Of a DNA stretch of 64,000 bases, positions 1 to 8,533 are shown piece by piece (the first letter of the stretch is position 1; each line of letters opens with the position of its first letter). This DNA comes from Psychrobacillus sp044762855 (GTDB lineage Bacteria; Bacillota; Bacilli; Bacillales_A; Planococcaceae): assembly GCF_044762855.1 (NCBI RefSeq), contig NZ_JBIWFB010000008.1, positions 62,001 to 126,000 of the forward strand, in the 5' to 3' direction. The notes beneath the pieces are model-generated. The model did not search any database. It saw nothing but the letters and a program-made list of their open reading frames with translations, and was not told the DNA's origin. The translations under genes and the position numbers were made by a program.

Positions 1-1
1 G

Positions 2-394
2 GATCGGAAGGTGGCGGCAGTTTCCACCCCAATTGTAACATCACCACCGATTGAAGAACCGGTGGTGAAGGAAGAAAAAGTAGAAGTGGTAGAGGCACAA
101 GTAGTAAACGAATTAACAGTTACAGCAACTGCTTATACTGCATACTGTACAGGCTGTTCCGGAACGACAGCATATGGAATTGACTTGCGTTCCAATCCAA
201 ATCAGAAAGTAATCGCCGTAGATCCAAGAATTATTCCACTCGGTACGAAAGTTTGGGTGGAAGGTTATGGAGAGGCCATTGCTGGTGATACAGGTGGAGC
301 TATTAAAGGGCATAAAATTGATGTATTCATTCCTTCTTATGATAGTGCGATGGAATGGGGAGTCAAAAAGGTTAAACTTAAAGTACTCAATTAA
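2..394 (+). CDS. 3D-domain (Asp-Asp-Asp) protein, 5' end cut by window
   Basis: The reading frame is open to the window edge, so the true start lies upstream; the GTG at 11 has no ribosome site and is probably internal. The visible part begins with a Pro/Glu/Val-rich linker and then a complete 3D domain from about residue 35: LTVTATAYTAYCTGCSGTTA, followed by AVDPRIIPLGT, the GDTGG segment and the HKIDVFIP segment that supply the three conserved aspartates. In this family the domain is a double-psi beta-barrel related to MltA and spore-associated Rpf/YabE/YocH proteins, which act on peptidoglycan outside the cell. The missing N-terminus would normally carry a signal peptide plus LysM, SH3 or G5 domains. 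Domain call firm; exact role not determinable. Confidence 0.85.
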   Translation, partial: DRKVAAVSTPIVTSPPIEEPVVKEEKVEVVEAQVVNELTVTATAYTAYCTGCSGTTAYGIDLRSNPNQKVIAVDPRIIPLGTKVWVEGYGEAIAGDTGGAIKGHKIDVFIPSYDSAMEWGVKKVKLKVLN

Positions 395-402
395 TAAAGG
401 AG

Positions 403-433
403 AACCTATGCAAAATGTTTGCATAGGTTTTTT
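403..433 (+). terminator. Rho-independent terminator
   Basis: Perfect 12-bp stem (403-414 with 418-429), 3-nt loop, then a T run. It closes the 3D-domain gene. Confidence 0.9.
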
Positions 434-514
434 ATATGAAAAGTAGTGTTGAGAATATTTTAATAATAGTGCATAATGAGAAAACTGATAAGTTAGTTGA
501 GGAGATGTGCTTAT

Positions 515-1423
515 ATGACTATTAATACACAAGTTAAAGTGAATTCGAAGCAACAACATAAGCAATTAGAAAATAGAGGTTGTTTGCTAGTGAAGTGTCC
601 TGATAAACCAGGTATAGTATCTATCCTATCTACATTTTTACATAATCACGAGTCTAATATTATCGAGTCTAGCCAATATTCTAGCGACCCGGAAAACGGT
701 ATGTTTTTTATACGTATCGAGTATCACCGTGAAAACTTGCTAAACGAGAAAGAAAAAATGGAAAGTGACTTTCTTGATATTGCGGCGATTCATGAAATGG
801 ATTACGATTTTTCTTACCGCAACGAACGAAAGCGCTCTGCGATATTTGTATCAAAAGAAATACACTGCTTGATGGAGCTTTTGTGGGAATGGCAAAATGG
901 AGATCTTGATACGGATATCGTCGTTGTTATTAGCAATCACGAAGATGCTCGCCCAATCGTAGAATCATTAGGAATTCCTTTTCATTACATTCCGGCAAAT
1001 AAAGATATTCGGAAACAGGTGGAAGAAGAACAGATTCGCTTGATGGACAAGTATGAGGTTGACTTATTAATTTTGGCGAGATATATGCAAATTTTGACTC
1101 CAGACTTTGTTGGTCATTTTGAGAGTCGAATTATTAATATTCACCATTCCTTTTTGCCGGCGTTTATAGGAGCTGGACCATATGAGCGTGCATATGAACG
1201 AGGTGTGAAATTAATCGGGGCTACTTCCCATTATGTGACGAATAATTTAGACGAAGGACCAATCATCGAGCAGGACGTGGAACGAGTGGATCATCGAGAT
1301 GATGTTGTTAATTTAAAGAAAATTGGACGCCAAATTGAGCGCCGGGTACTTGCTAAAGCAGTAAAATGGCATTTAGAGAATCGCATAATTGTAGAAGGAA
1401 ATAAAACAATTGTGTTTCATTAA
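515..1423 (+). CDS. purU: Formyltetrahydrofolate deformylase
   Basis: Hydrolyses 10-formyl-THF to formate and THF in the cytoplasm, balancing one-carbon pools and feeding formate to purine synthesis. The 302-residue product has an N-terminal ACT domain (about residues 20-95, starting LVKCPDKPGIVS) and a C-terminal formyltransferase fold. Visible active-site segments are INIHHSFLPAF (catalytic His) and LDEGPIIEQDV (catalytic Asp), both intact, as is the ILARYMQILTP core. The ATG at 515 is chosen because AGGAG at 500-504 sits 10 nt upstream; a TTG at 497 in the same frame has no such site. The gene stands alone between two terminators. Confidence 0.95.
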   Translation: MTINTQVKVNSKQQHKQLENRGCLLVKCPDKPGIVSILSTFLHNHESNIIESSQYSSDPENGMFFIRIEYHRENLLNEKEKMESDFLDIAAIHEMDYDFSYRNERKRSAIFVSKEIHCLMELLWEWQNGDLDTDIVVVISNHEDARPIVESLGIPFHYIPANKDIRKQVEEEQIRLMDKYEVDLLILARYMQILTPDFVGHFESRIINIHHSFLPAFIGAGPYERAYERGVKLIGATSHYVTNNLDEGPIIEQDVERVDHRDDVVNLKKIGRQIERRVLAKAVKWHLENRIIVEGNKTIVFH

Positions 1424-1433
1424 TAATAAATAG

Positions 1434-1481
1434 ATCCAGGTTAGAGACTATCGTTATTCGTTTCTAATCTGGATTTTTTTG
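1434..1481 (+). terminator. Rho-independent terminator of purU
   Basis: Imperfect stem of about 13 bp (1434-1447 with 1461-1474), 13-nt loop, followed by a T7 run. Confidence 0.85.
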
Positions 1482-1637
1482 TATTTAGTAAGAAGTCGTT
1501 AAATATATGTGCTTTCTACCGAAAATATAATATGGATTTTTTAAAGATACTGCGTCTTACGGCCAAGTATCGGTTCTTGATACTTGAAGAATAACGCCAA
1601 CTTGTAAATACGTAATGTTTCCAAAAAAAGAGTCACC

Positions 1638-1787
1638 ATCATCGTCGTCTCACTCTAAGTGAACTTGTTGTTATAAGAATTAGATGCTTTCAGCGGCAAT
1701 TCAGTTGCTCTCGCGCTGATTTGGTTGCTTTCAGTCTAGAACTGGTTGCTTCTAATAGCTATTTGATTGCCCTTAGCCATTCTCTGG
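1638..1787. repeat. Dispersed repeat with degenerate 21-nt tandem units (copy 1)
   Basis: A TTGCT-like core recurs at 1684, 1705, 1725, 1746 and 1767, i.e. every 20-21 nt, with variable filler. Read on the plus strand the units translate as degenerate heptads (LVAFSLE, LVASNSY, LIALSHS). The stretch 1638-1692 is clearly similar to 49150-49204 (shared TCGTCTCANTCTAAGT and a following TTGCTTTCA). Nothing else was recognised in the purU-lipoprotein gap (1482-2017) apart from the putative operator at 1950-2003. Confidence 0.6.
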
Positions 1788-1949
1788 AACTTTGTGTCAT
1801 ACCCTGCAGGAGCGTTAGCGACGTATCGGCTCGTTACTCGCCCATAGAAAGTAAAACGCCGCCACACTATCTCTATATATCACAAACTAATCTTAACAAA
1901 ACCTCAACAATTTTTACTCAACATTATTAACTCCTCCATACTACCTTAA

Positions 1950-2003
1950 TGTTTGTTTCGTAACATAAATCTTGTAAGCAAATCAAAACAAACACAAACA
2001 AAC
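1950..2003 (+). promoter_or_regulatory. Putative operator for the downstream DeoR-type repressor
   Basis: TGTTTGTTT at 1950-1958 and its exact reverse complement AAACAAACA at 1986-1994 lie just upstream of the first operon gene, followed by a further direct AAACAAAC at 1996-2003 adjoining the ribosome site. T- and A-rich inverted/direct repeats of this kind are common DeoR/GlpR operators, and the operon encodes its own DeoR protein. Position and symmetry are seen; the assignment is inference. Confidence 0.4.
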
Positions 2004-2017
2004 GGAGGTATTCATTC

Positions 2018-3106
2018 ATGTCTTTTAAGCGAGTTTGGAAGAAAAGTCTAATCGGTGTACTTGCAGTATCTATTTTAGCGGCTTGTTCAGACAGTTCGGC
2101 GAAATCAACTGTGAATGGCAACGATTTATCAGTAGATGAAATTATTACAAAAGCAAAAGAGGAAGGTACAGTAAATTCAGTAGGGATGCCAGATACTTGG
2201 GCGAACTGGGTGGAAACTTGGGAAGAGCTCGGAACGGAATATAACTTGAAACATTCAGATACTGATATGTCTAGTGCAGAAGAACTGGCAAAGTTTGAAG
2301 CAGAGAAGGAAGATGCAACGGCTGATATCGGAGATGTTGGTATTGCGTTTGGACCGATTGCCAAAGACAAAGATTTAACATTGGCTTATAAAACTTCTTA
2401 CTGGGATGATATTCCGGATTGGGCAAAAGACGATGAAGGCCACTGGGTTGTTGGATATACAGGAACAATGTCCTTTTTAACAGATACAAACAATGTGAAA
2501 AATCCACCTAAATCTTGGGACGATATTAAAAATGGTGATTTCAATGTAAGTATTGGAGATGCATTAACTGCTAACCAAGCGCAGTTTGCTATTTTAGCAG
2601 CGGCAATGGCCTATGGCGGAGATGAGAAAAACCTACAACCGGGTATTGATTTCTTTGCAGAGCTTGCGAAACAGGGGCGTTTACAAGGGGATCCATCTGT
2701 TGCGAACTTGGAAAAAGGAGAAATTGATGTCGCTATTATGTGGGATTTCAATTCGTTAGGATACCGCAATCAAATTGATGAGTCACGTTTTGAAGTAGTC
2801 ATTCCAGAAGAAGGTTCAGTTATTTCCGGATATGCAACGGTTATTAATAAATACGCAAAAAATCCACATGCTGCGATGTTAGCTCGTGAATATATTTTAT
2901 CGGATGCTGGACAAGAGAATTTAGCAAAAGGTTATGCTCGTCCTATTCGTGAAAATGTAGAGCTTTCTGCAGAAGTAGAAGCTTTATTATTACCAGCGGA
3001 AATGTATACAAATGCAAAGCCAGTAGGCGATCAAAAAGCATGGGAAGAAACAACGAAACAAATTCCGCAAATGTACCAAGAACAGGTGTTAATTCATGTC
3101 AAATAA
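2018..3106 (+). CDS. ABC transporter substrate-binding lipoprotein
   Basis: Extracytoplasmic solute receptor, membrane-anchored by a lipid. The signal sequence ends in lipobox LAAC, with the modified cysteine at residue 23. The mature part has the size and layout of the type II binding-protein superfamily that includes iron(III), thiamine, spermidine and 2-aminoethylphosphonate receptors (for example GYATVINKYAKNPHAAMLARE near the C-terminal third). It is the first gene of a seven-gene run; AGGAGG-like GGAGG at 2004-2008 precedes the ATG, and its 3' end overlaps the next gene by 11 nt. Substrate cannot be read from sequence; the hydrolases encoded beside it suggest a phosphorylated or phosphonylated compound. 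Confidence 0.8.
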   Translation: MSFKRVWKKSLIGVLAVSILAACSDSSAKSTVNGNDLSVDEIITKAKEEGTVNSVGMPDTWANWVETWEELGTEYNLKHSDTDMSSAEELAKFEAEKEDATADIGDVGIAFGPIAKDKDLTLAYKTSYWDDIPDWAKDDEGHWVVGYTGTMSFLTDTNNVKNPPKSWDDIKNGDFNVSIGDALTANQAQFAILAAAMAYGGDEKNLQPGIDFFAELAKQGRLQGDPSVANLEKGEIDVAIMWDFNSLGYRNQIDESRFEVVIPEEGSVISGYATVINKYAKNPHAAMLAREYILSDAGQENLAKGYARPIRENVELSAEVEALLLPAEMYTNAKPVGDQKAWEETTKQIPQMYQEQVLIHVK

Positions 3107-3932
3107 TCGTGTAGTTCTTATCGTGGTAGATGCCCTTAGATATGATACCGCATGTACACATATGGGATTTATGCAACATTTAGTGGAAAGGGGGGCTGCT
3201 GCGCGCTATGAAGTGCGCTCAGAAGTCCCGTCACTATCTCGCCCATTATATGAGACGATATTAACGGGTACACCACCCATTATTCATGGTGTCACAAGTA
3301 ATGTTACTGTACGTTTGTCCAATCAAACAAGCTTATTCCACTTAGCAAAAGAGAGTGGGAAAACAACCGCTGCTGCTGCTTATCATTGGGTAAGTGAACT
3401 GTATAATCGTGCTCCTTTTAATCATTTTACCGATCGGATTCAATTGGATACCGATCTTCCGATTGAAAATGGCTTATTTTATTTCGAGGATCATTATCCA
3501 GATAGTCATTTATTCGCAGAAGCAGCTTGGCTAATGAATGAGAAGCAGCCTGACTTTCTATATATTCATCCGATGAATGTGGATGATGATGGACATAAGT
3601 TTACGGCAGATTCCAAGGAATATCGTAATCGTGTATTAGCGGTCGATGCAATTCTTTCCATGTTCATTCCTTACTGTTTAGAGCAAGGATATGAGGTTGT
3701 GGTGACTGCGGATCATGGAATGACGAGCGATGGAAATCATGGTGGTAATACGATAGAGGATCGACATGTTCCGATGTTTGTATTGTCAAGGCAATTGAAA
3801 CCGGGTATTTATGAAGGAATTGTTTCACAGCTTCAAGTGGCACCATTAGTTTGTCAATTACTAGATATAGAGCCTTCAGAAGAAATGGTTCCTCTTCTTC
3901 TGGATGGTGCAAGTATGAAAAAAGAGGCCTAG
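3096..3932 (+). CDS. Alkaline phosphatase superfamily hydrolase (phosphodiesterase/pyrophosphatase-like)
   Basis: The 278-residue protein carries the metal-site signature of the nucleotide pyrophosphatase/phosphodiesterase branch: VVDALRYD with Asp12 at the first strand, a PSLSRP segment (residues 45-50) at the nucleophile position, MNVDDDGHK with Asp163/165 and His167, TADHGM with Asp206-His207, and further His at 215 and 224. No signal peptide or membrane segment is seen, so it probably acts in the cytoplasm on an imported substrate. It is shorter than typical NPP enzymes (about 400 residues). It overlaps the binding-protein gene and precedes the permeases. Phosphodiester, phosphonate or pyrophosphate substrates are all possible; phosphonoacetate hydrolase belongs to the same superfamily. 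Confidence 0.75.
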   Translation: MSNNRVVLIVVDALRYDTACTHMGFMQHLVERGAAARYEVRSEVPSLSRPLYETILTGTPPIIHGVTSNVTVRLSNQTSLFHLAKESGKTTAAAAYHWVSELYNRAPFNHFTDRIQLDTDLPIENGLFYFEDHYPDSHLFAEAAWLMNEKQPDFLYIHPMNVDDDGHKFTADSKEYRNRVLAVDAILSMFIPYCLEQGYEVVVTADHGMTSDGNHGGNTIEDRHVPMFVLSRQLKPGIYEGIVSQLQVAPLVCQLLDIEPSEEMVPLLLDGASMKKEA

Positions 3933-3945
3933 TGCCTCTTTTCTA
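3921..3945 (+). terminator. Weak hairpin at the end of the hydrolase gene
   Basis: 8-bp stem (3921-3928 with 3934-3941) spanning the stop codon, followed by a broken T run. It may attenuate rather than end transcription, since the same-direction permease gene starts within 40 nt. Confidence 0.4.
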
Positions 3946-3946
3946 T

Positions 3947-3994
3947 TTAACTTCATTCCTCAGAATTTTGTGAAATCCAGAAGAATGAAGTTAA
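3947..3994 (+). repeat. Perfect 12-bp inverted repeat around the permease start
   Basis: TTAACTTCATTC (3947-3958) and GAATGAAGTTAA (3983-3994) are exact reverse complements with a 24-nt spacer. The GTG start at 3970 lies in the loop and the alternative ATG at 3985 lies in the right arm, so the hairpin could limit translation of the first permease or mark an RNA processing point. Confidence 0.55.
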
Positions 3995-4929
3995 AGCCTC
4001 CGGTGGATGTCACAGATTTTTCTCTAGTTAGTTCGAGAAAAATCTGGACGCAAATACGCCGAGTCGAATTTCATAAAGGAAGTAGTGATTTTGTTTTGAC
4101 TTCTAAAAAGCAATTGCTCGTTTGGATATTGCCGTTTTTAATCCTTATCTTGTTATTTTTCATCGTACCATTGCTATATATGGTTATTTCAAGTTTTAGT
4201 AGTGGTAATGGTTTTTCGCTCGGACATTATCAAGAGGCATTGACGAGTAGTTATATTTTACAAGGATTTAAAAATAGTATTACCTTGTCTGCTGTGTCAG
4301 CCATTATTGCACTAATTGTAACGTTGTTTGCAGTGTATGCGATCATGCGCTTTTCAGAGCCAGTACGTGAGCGTGTTTTAATGGTTTCGAATTTAACATC
4401 GAATTTCTCCGGTATACCACTGGCCTTTGCTTTTATCGTGTTGTTAGGGAACAGTGGTTTGTTTACGCTATTATTTGAAAAATGGGGAATCGATTCATTA
4501 TCGTCGTTCTCTTTATATAGCTGGGGTGGATTACTAATCGTTTATATTTACTTCCAGTTACCTCTTTCCTTAATGCTTTTATATCCAATTTACTATGGAA
4601 TTCAGCAGCAATGGAAGGATGCAGCGGCATTACTTGGAGCATCGACCTTTCAGTTTTGGAGAAAAATCGGAATTCCTATTATGTTACCAGGGATTGTTGG
4701 GACATTTAGTGTGTTGTTTGCCAATGCAATGGGTGCCTATGCATCCGCCTATGCACTGACAGGCAGTAATTATAATTTGGTTGCTATTCGAATTGGGGCC
4801 TTATTAAGTGGCGATATTTTTGCGCAACCTGAGCTCGCAAGTGCGATAGCGGTGCTGCTCGGGGTGACGATGGTTATCGCGATGCTATTAAGTGAGTGGA
4901 GTATTAAGAAAACAAGGAGGAATTTATAG
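3970..4929 (+). CDS. ABC transporter permease (first subunit)
   Basis: Integral membrane subunit of the importer. After about 45 polar residues there are roughly six hydrophobic segments (first one WILPFLILILLFFIVPLLYM). The conserved cytoplasmic EAA-type loop appears as KDAAALLGASTFQFWRKIGIPIMLPG, the docking site for the ATPase. Start is uncertain: GTG at 3970 or ATG at 3985 in the same frame, neither with a strong ribosome site, and both inside the inverted repeat. Its stop overlaps the start of the next permease by one base, so the two are translationally coupled. Confidence 0.85.
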   Translation: MKSRRMKLKPPVDVTDFSLVSSRKIWTQIRRVEFHKGSSDFVLTSKKQLLVWILPFLILILLFFIVPLLYMVISSFSSGNGFSLGHYQEALTSSYILQGFKNSITLSAVSAIIALIVTLFAVYAIMRFSEPVRERVLMVSNLTSNFSGIPLAFAFIVLLGNSGLFTLLFEKWGIDSLSSFSLYSWGGLLIVYIYFQLPLSLMLLYPIYYGIQQQWKDAAALLGASTFQFWRKIGIPIMLPGIVGTFSVLFANAMGAYASAYALTGSNYNLVAIRIGALLSGDIFAQPELASAIAVLLGVTMVIAMLLSEWSIKKTRRNL

Positions 4930-5714
4930 TGAAAAAAAGAGGTTTTGCGGATCTATTCTTTGTCTTTCTTCTTTTATATTTATTCCTCCCCATTTTAGCA
5001 ACCATGCTTTATGCGTTTGCAACTAATTGGAACAAAACGGTGTTACCAGAAGGACTAACTTTTAAATGGATATCTACGTTATTCCAGGATTCTAGTTTTA
5101 TCGAGGCGTTTGGACGATCGGTGCTGCTTTCTGGAGGGGCGGTAATACTTGCTTTATTGTTTATAGTTCCTGCGATTTTTGTTATCGTCCTTTATTTTCC
5201 AAAGTATGAGAAATGGATTCAAGCGGCAGTTGTGATGGTTTATGCATTTCCAGGTGTCATATTGGCGGTTGGGTTAATCCGTGCGTATGCTCATATTGGA
5301 GTACCGATGATATTAGCAGTACTCGGGGTATATGTGATTAGTATATTGCCTTACATTTATCAAGGGACTCGTAATAGTTTACGCAGTGTGAATGCAAAAC
5401 AGTTATTGGATGCTGCTGAGTTGTTAGGTGCATCTAAAGCTCAAGCTTTTACGAAGGTGTTATTACCAGCTGTATATCCGGGGCTGTTTGCTGGTGCGTT
5501 ACTATCATTTTCCGTGTTGTTCGGCGAATTTGTTTTGATTAACTTAGTAGTTGGTTCACGATTTGAAACGGTCCAAATTTATTTGATGAAAAAGCTAAGT
5601 ACAAGTGGTCATATTGCGAGTAGCGTGGTGTTTGTTTACTTAGTATTAATGGGTATTTTAACATTTATCATATCTATGTTAACGAAACGATCAAAAGGGG
5701 CGGCAAAAGTATGA
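4929..5714 (+). CDS. ABC transporter permease (second subunit)
   Basis: Partner membrane subunit, 261 residues, about six hydrophobic segments. The EAA-type loop is visible as LDAAELLGASKAQAFTKVLLPAVYPG. It starts with GTG overlapping the previous stop, preceded by a good AGGAGG at 4915-4920, and its last four bases (ATGA) overlap the ATPase start. Resembles PotC/PhnV/ThiP-type permeases; substrate not assignable. Confidence 0.85.
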   Translation: MKKRGFADLFFVFLLLYLFLPILATMLYAFATNWNKTVLPEGLTFKWISTLFQDSSFIEAFGRSVLLSGGAVILALLFIVPAIFVIVLYFPKYEKWIQAAVVMVYAFPGVILAVGLIRAYAHIGVPMILAVLGVYVISILPYIYQGTRNSLRSVNAKQLLDAAELLGASKAQAFTKVLLPAVYPGLFAGALLSFSVLFGEFVLINLVVGSRFETVQIYLMKKLSTSGHIASSVVFVYLVLMGILTFIISMLTKRSKGAAKV

Positions 5715-6715
5715 GTTATGTTGTAATTGAAGGTCTTCATAAAACGTATGGCACGAATGCGGTGTTATCCAATATTAATATGACAATCGAAGAAGGCGAG
5801 TTTGTAACGTTACTTGGCCCAAGTGGTTGTGGGAAAAGTACCATTTTACGTATTGTCGCTGGTTTAACCGATGCGACTTCAGGCAACGTGAAAATTGAAG
5901 GAATAAATATGAACAATATCCAACCGAAAAATCGGGAAGTAGGAATGGTGTTTCAGTCTTACGCATTATTTCCGAATATGACGGTAAAAGAAAACGTCGC
6001 ATTCGGTTTGAAAATGAAAAAAATGAACCTGATTGAAATAGAGCAAAAAGTGAAAGATGCATTAGCACTCGTGCATCTATCTGATAAAGAAAATGCTTTT
6101 CCACATGAATTATCTGGAGGGCAGCAACAAAGGGTTGCATTAGCAAGAGCATTGATTGTACGCCCAAAAGTGTTGCTTTTAGATGAACCATTAAGTGCAT
6201 TAGATGCGCAAATTCGTAAAAAGTTACAAGCAGATCTACGTTCGATTCAAACGGAGCTTGGCATGACGATGGTTTTAGTGACGCATGACCAAGAAGAAGC
6301 GATGGCGGTATCGGATAAAATATTCGTGATGAATAAAGGAGAAATTGCGCAAGCAGGATCTCCAACAGAGATATATACGAAACCAGAAAGTGAATTCGTT
6401 GCGAATTTCATCGGGCATTATAATGTATTTACGAAAAAAGAATTGGAGCAAATGATTGGAGAAAAGTTACCTACTGAAAGAGAGAAGTTTGCAATTCGCC
6501 CGGAAGCTATTCACTTTAAAGCAAACGAAGGAGATTTTAGTTTCTCAGGTATTGCGAAAGAGACTGTGATGAGTGGAAATGTTATTCGAACTTTTTTTCA
6601 AGTAGGGGAATGTACTTTTTCTGTGGAGCAGTTACATGATAGAGAAGCTTCAGTAATGCTTGGCAATACGTATGAATGCTATGTGTCACAAGAAGATGTG
6701 GTTGCATTAATATGA
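5711..6715 (+). CDS. ABC transporter ATP-binding protein
   Basis: Drives the importer. Walker A GPSGCGKST at residues 36-44, Q-loop around FQSYALFPNM, signature LSGGQQQR at 134-141, Walker B VLLLDEP at 154-160, H-loop His192. After about residue 240 there is a shorter C-terminal region of the TOBE type seen in PotA/FbpC/UgpC-like ATPases (RPEAIHFKANEGDFSFSGI). It is coupled by 4-nt overlaps to the permease before it and to the regulator after it. Confidence 0.9.
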   Translation: MSYVVIEGLHKTYGTNAVLSNINMTIEEGEFVTLLGPSGCGKSTILRIVAGLTDATSGNVKIEGINMNNIQPKNREVGMVFQSYALFPNMTVKENVAFGLKMKKMNLIEIEQKVKDALALVHLSDKENAFPHELSGGQQQRVALARALIVRPKVLLLDEPLSALDAQIRKKLQADLRSIQTELGMTMVLVTHDQEEAMAVSDKIFVMNKGEIAQAGSPTEIYTKPESEFVANFIGHYNVFTKKELEQMIGEKLPTEREKFAIRPEAIHFKANEGDFSFSGIAKETVMSGNVIRTFFQVGECTFSVEQLHDREASVMLGNTYECYVSQEDVVALI

Positions 6716-7497
6716 CTTATTCCAAATTAGAACGTTTTGAACATATTTTAAGTAAGCTAGAGTTCAATCGAAAGATTGTTGTCTCCGTTATTGCAGAAGA
6801 GTTAAATGTGGCACCTGAAACGATTCGTCGTGATTTTGATGAGTTAGAGGAACAACATTTGTTAACAAGAGTGCATGGTGGAGCTGTGAAGTTTATTAAT
6901 TTACGAAAAGAGCCGGAGTATTTGCGGAAAATGGATATGCAAAAAGAGGCAAAGCGCGAAATAGCTCGTGTCGCAGCAACGCATATTAAAGACGGAGATA
7001 CGGTAGCGATAGATGTCGGGACAACTACTGTCCATATTGCAGATTTTCTCGTGGAAGTGAATAATCTAACGGTCGTGACAAACTCTATTTCTGCTGCGAT
7101 AAGATTTAACGTCGCTTTAGAGGACAAAAGGATGACCGGGAAAGTAATCTTACTCGGAGGGACGACGAATCCAGAACAATCCTCTGTTTCTGGAGCCATG
7201 ACATTAGAATGGCTAAGTCGCATGAATTTGGATAAAGCCTTTTTATCATGCGGAGGAATAGATCAAGGGATTGTTTATGATTATGATTTGGATGAATCAC
7301 TGGTTTCTGCAAAGATGATAGAAAATAGTTTTTGTCGCATATTATTAGCGGATACGATGAAGGTAAATAGAAAGTCTTTTTACACGATATGTAATTTGAA
7401 TGACATTTCGGAAGTTATTTGTAATGAAGAACGTCCTGTTAATTGGACAAAGTTTGAAGGAAAATGGACAGTAATAGATGGAGGTAAGTGTAAATGA
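6712..7497 (+). CDS. DeoR/GlpR-family transcriptional regulator
   Basis: The 261-residue protein has an N-terminal winged helix-turn-helix (about residues 20-57; ELNVAPETIRRDFDELEE is the typical recognition segment) and a C-terminal DeoR sensor domain with IDVGTTTVHIADFL, the loop that binds a phosphorylated effector in this family. The ATG at 6712 overlaps the ATPase stop; a longer in-frame start at 6676 would run inside the ATPase gene and is unlikely. Probably represses its own operon via the repeats at 1950-2003 and responds to a phosphorylated intermediate (inference). Confidence 0.88.
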   Translation: MTYSKLERFEHILSKLEFNRKIVVSVIAEELNVAPETIRRDFDELEEQHLLTRVHGGAVKFINLRKEPEYLRKMDMQKEAKREIARVAATHIKDGDTVAIDVGTTTVHIADFLVEVNNLTVVTNSISAAIRFNVALEDKRMTGKVILLGGTTNPEQSSVSGAMTLEWLSRMNLDKAFLSCGGIDQGIVYDYDLDESLVSAKMIENSFCRILLADTMKVNRKSFYTICNLNDISEVICNEERPVNWTKFEGKWTVIDGGKCK

Positions 7498-8495
7498 AAA
7501 TGGATTATCATGTACATTTGGAAGAAGGCCCTTACTCGTTTGGTTGGTTGGAGCGAACTTCTCAAGCTATTGCTGCTTTAAATGAACCAGAGGGACCTAA
7601 AAAAGGCTCGAAGGAATTTATAACTTGGCAAATAAATGCGTTGAAAAATAGATTAGATCAAGGTTGTTATAGTGAAGAGTGGCTAGACTTTTACTTAATG
7701 CGAGCAAAACAGCTCGGATTGAAGGAAGTCGGTATTGTCGATCACTTATATCGTTTTCACGAGACAAAAGCGTATTTTGAAAAAAATATTATTTTAGATG
7801 AATCAGATTTAGGAAGAATGCAACGATATTGGTTGGATAGCGTGATGACGGAAGATATGCATGATTTTGTAGATACCATTTTGAAAGCGAAAGAAAAATG
7901 GCATCGTCAAGGTGTCGAGTTAAAATTAGGAATTGAAGCGGATTATTTTGTTGGATGCGAGTCGGAGCTTATGGAGCTATTAAATGAGTATCCATGGGAT
8001 TATGTGATTGGTTCAGTTCATTTCGTAGATGGCTGGGGATTCGATAATCCACAAACCATCGATAAGTTTGATAGCATGGATTTGAAAGCATTGTATGAGC
8101 AATTTTTTACGACGGTGGAAAAAGCAATTCTCTCGGGGCTGTTTGATTTTGTAGCGCATTTGGATAATTTAAAAGTGTTTAATTTTCAAGTAGATGATAC
8201 AGACTTTTTAATGACTTGGTATAAACGAATTGCGGATGCACTCGTTGATACCGGGACTGCAACGGAAGTAAATGCTGGGCTCTATTATCGTTATCCAGTG
8301 AAAGAAATGTGCCCAGGGCCCGATTTTGTAAAGGTATTAGTGGAACGTGGTGTAGATTTTACTGTGTCCTCGGATTCCCATTATCCGGATGACTTAGGGA
8401 AATTTACGGTTGTAAATGCAGATATGTTGAAGTGTTTAGGTGTTCAAAAGCTTGTGGGATTCGACAAGCGGATAAAGAAATTTCATTCTTTGTAA
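7494..8495 (+). CDS. PHP-domain metal-dependent phosphoesterase (histidinol-phosphatase-like)
   Basis: The 333-residue product has the series of metal-binding motifs of the polymerase-and-histidinol-phosphatase family: DYHVHLEEG at the N-terminus, GIVDHLYRFHE, GIEADYF, GSVHFVDGWGFD, FVAHLDN, and SSDSHYPDD near the C-terminus. These would form a trinuclear metal centre for phosphate monoester (or cyclic diester) hydrolysis. It is the last gene of the operon, coupled by a 4-nt overlap to the DeoR gene, with no histidine genes around. A PHP enzyme from Eggerthella acts on a cyclic phosphate intermediate of phosphonate breakdown, so a catabolic role is plausible here. Confidence 0.8.
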   Translation: MKMDYHVHLEEGPYSFGWLERTSQAIAALNEPEGPKKGSKEFITWQINALKNRLDQGCYSEEWLDFYLMRAKQLGLKEVGIVDHLYRFHETKAYFEKNIILDESDLGRMQRYWLDSVMTEDMHDFVDTILKAKEKWHRQGVELKLGIEADYFVGCESELMELLNEYPWDYVIGSVHFVDGWGFDNPQTIDKFDSMDLKALYEQFFTTVEKAILSGLFDFVAHLDNLKVFNFQVDDTDFLMTWYKRIADALVDTGTATEVNAGLYYRYPVKEMCPGPDFVKVLVERGVDFTVSSDSHYPDDLGKFTVVNADMLKCLGVQKLVGFDKRIKKFHSL

Positions 8496-8533
8496 AAAGA
8501 TAACCTCTTCCCATGAAAGGAAGAGGTCATTTT
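8494..8533. terminator. Bidirectional terminator between convergent genes
   Basis: 9-bp stem (8503-8511 with 8519-8527) flanked by an A run on the left and a T run on the right, so it can stop transcription from the phosphoester operon and from the opposing acyltransferase gene. Confidence 0.85.

Noticed and set aside
1721..1930. Open frame of 69 codons in the purU-lipoprotein gap
   Set aside because: Formed by the 21-nt repeats; no ribosome site and no family resemblance.
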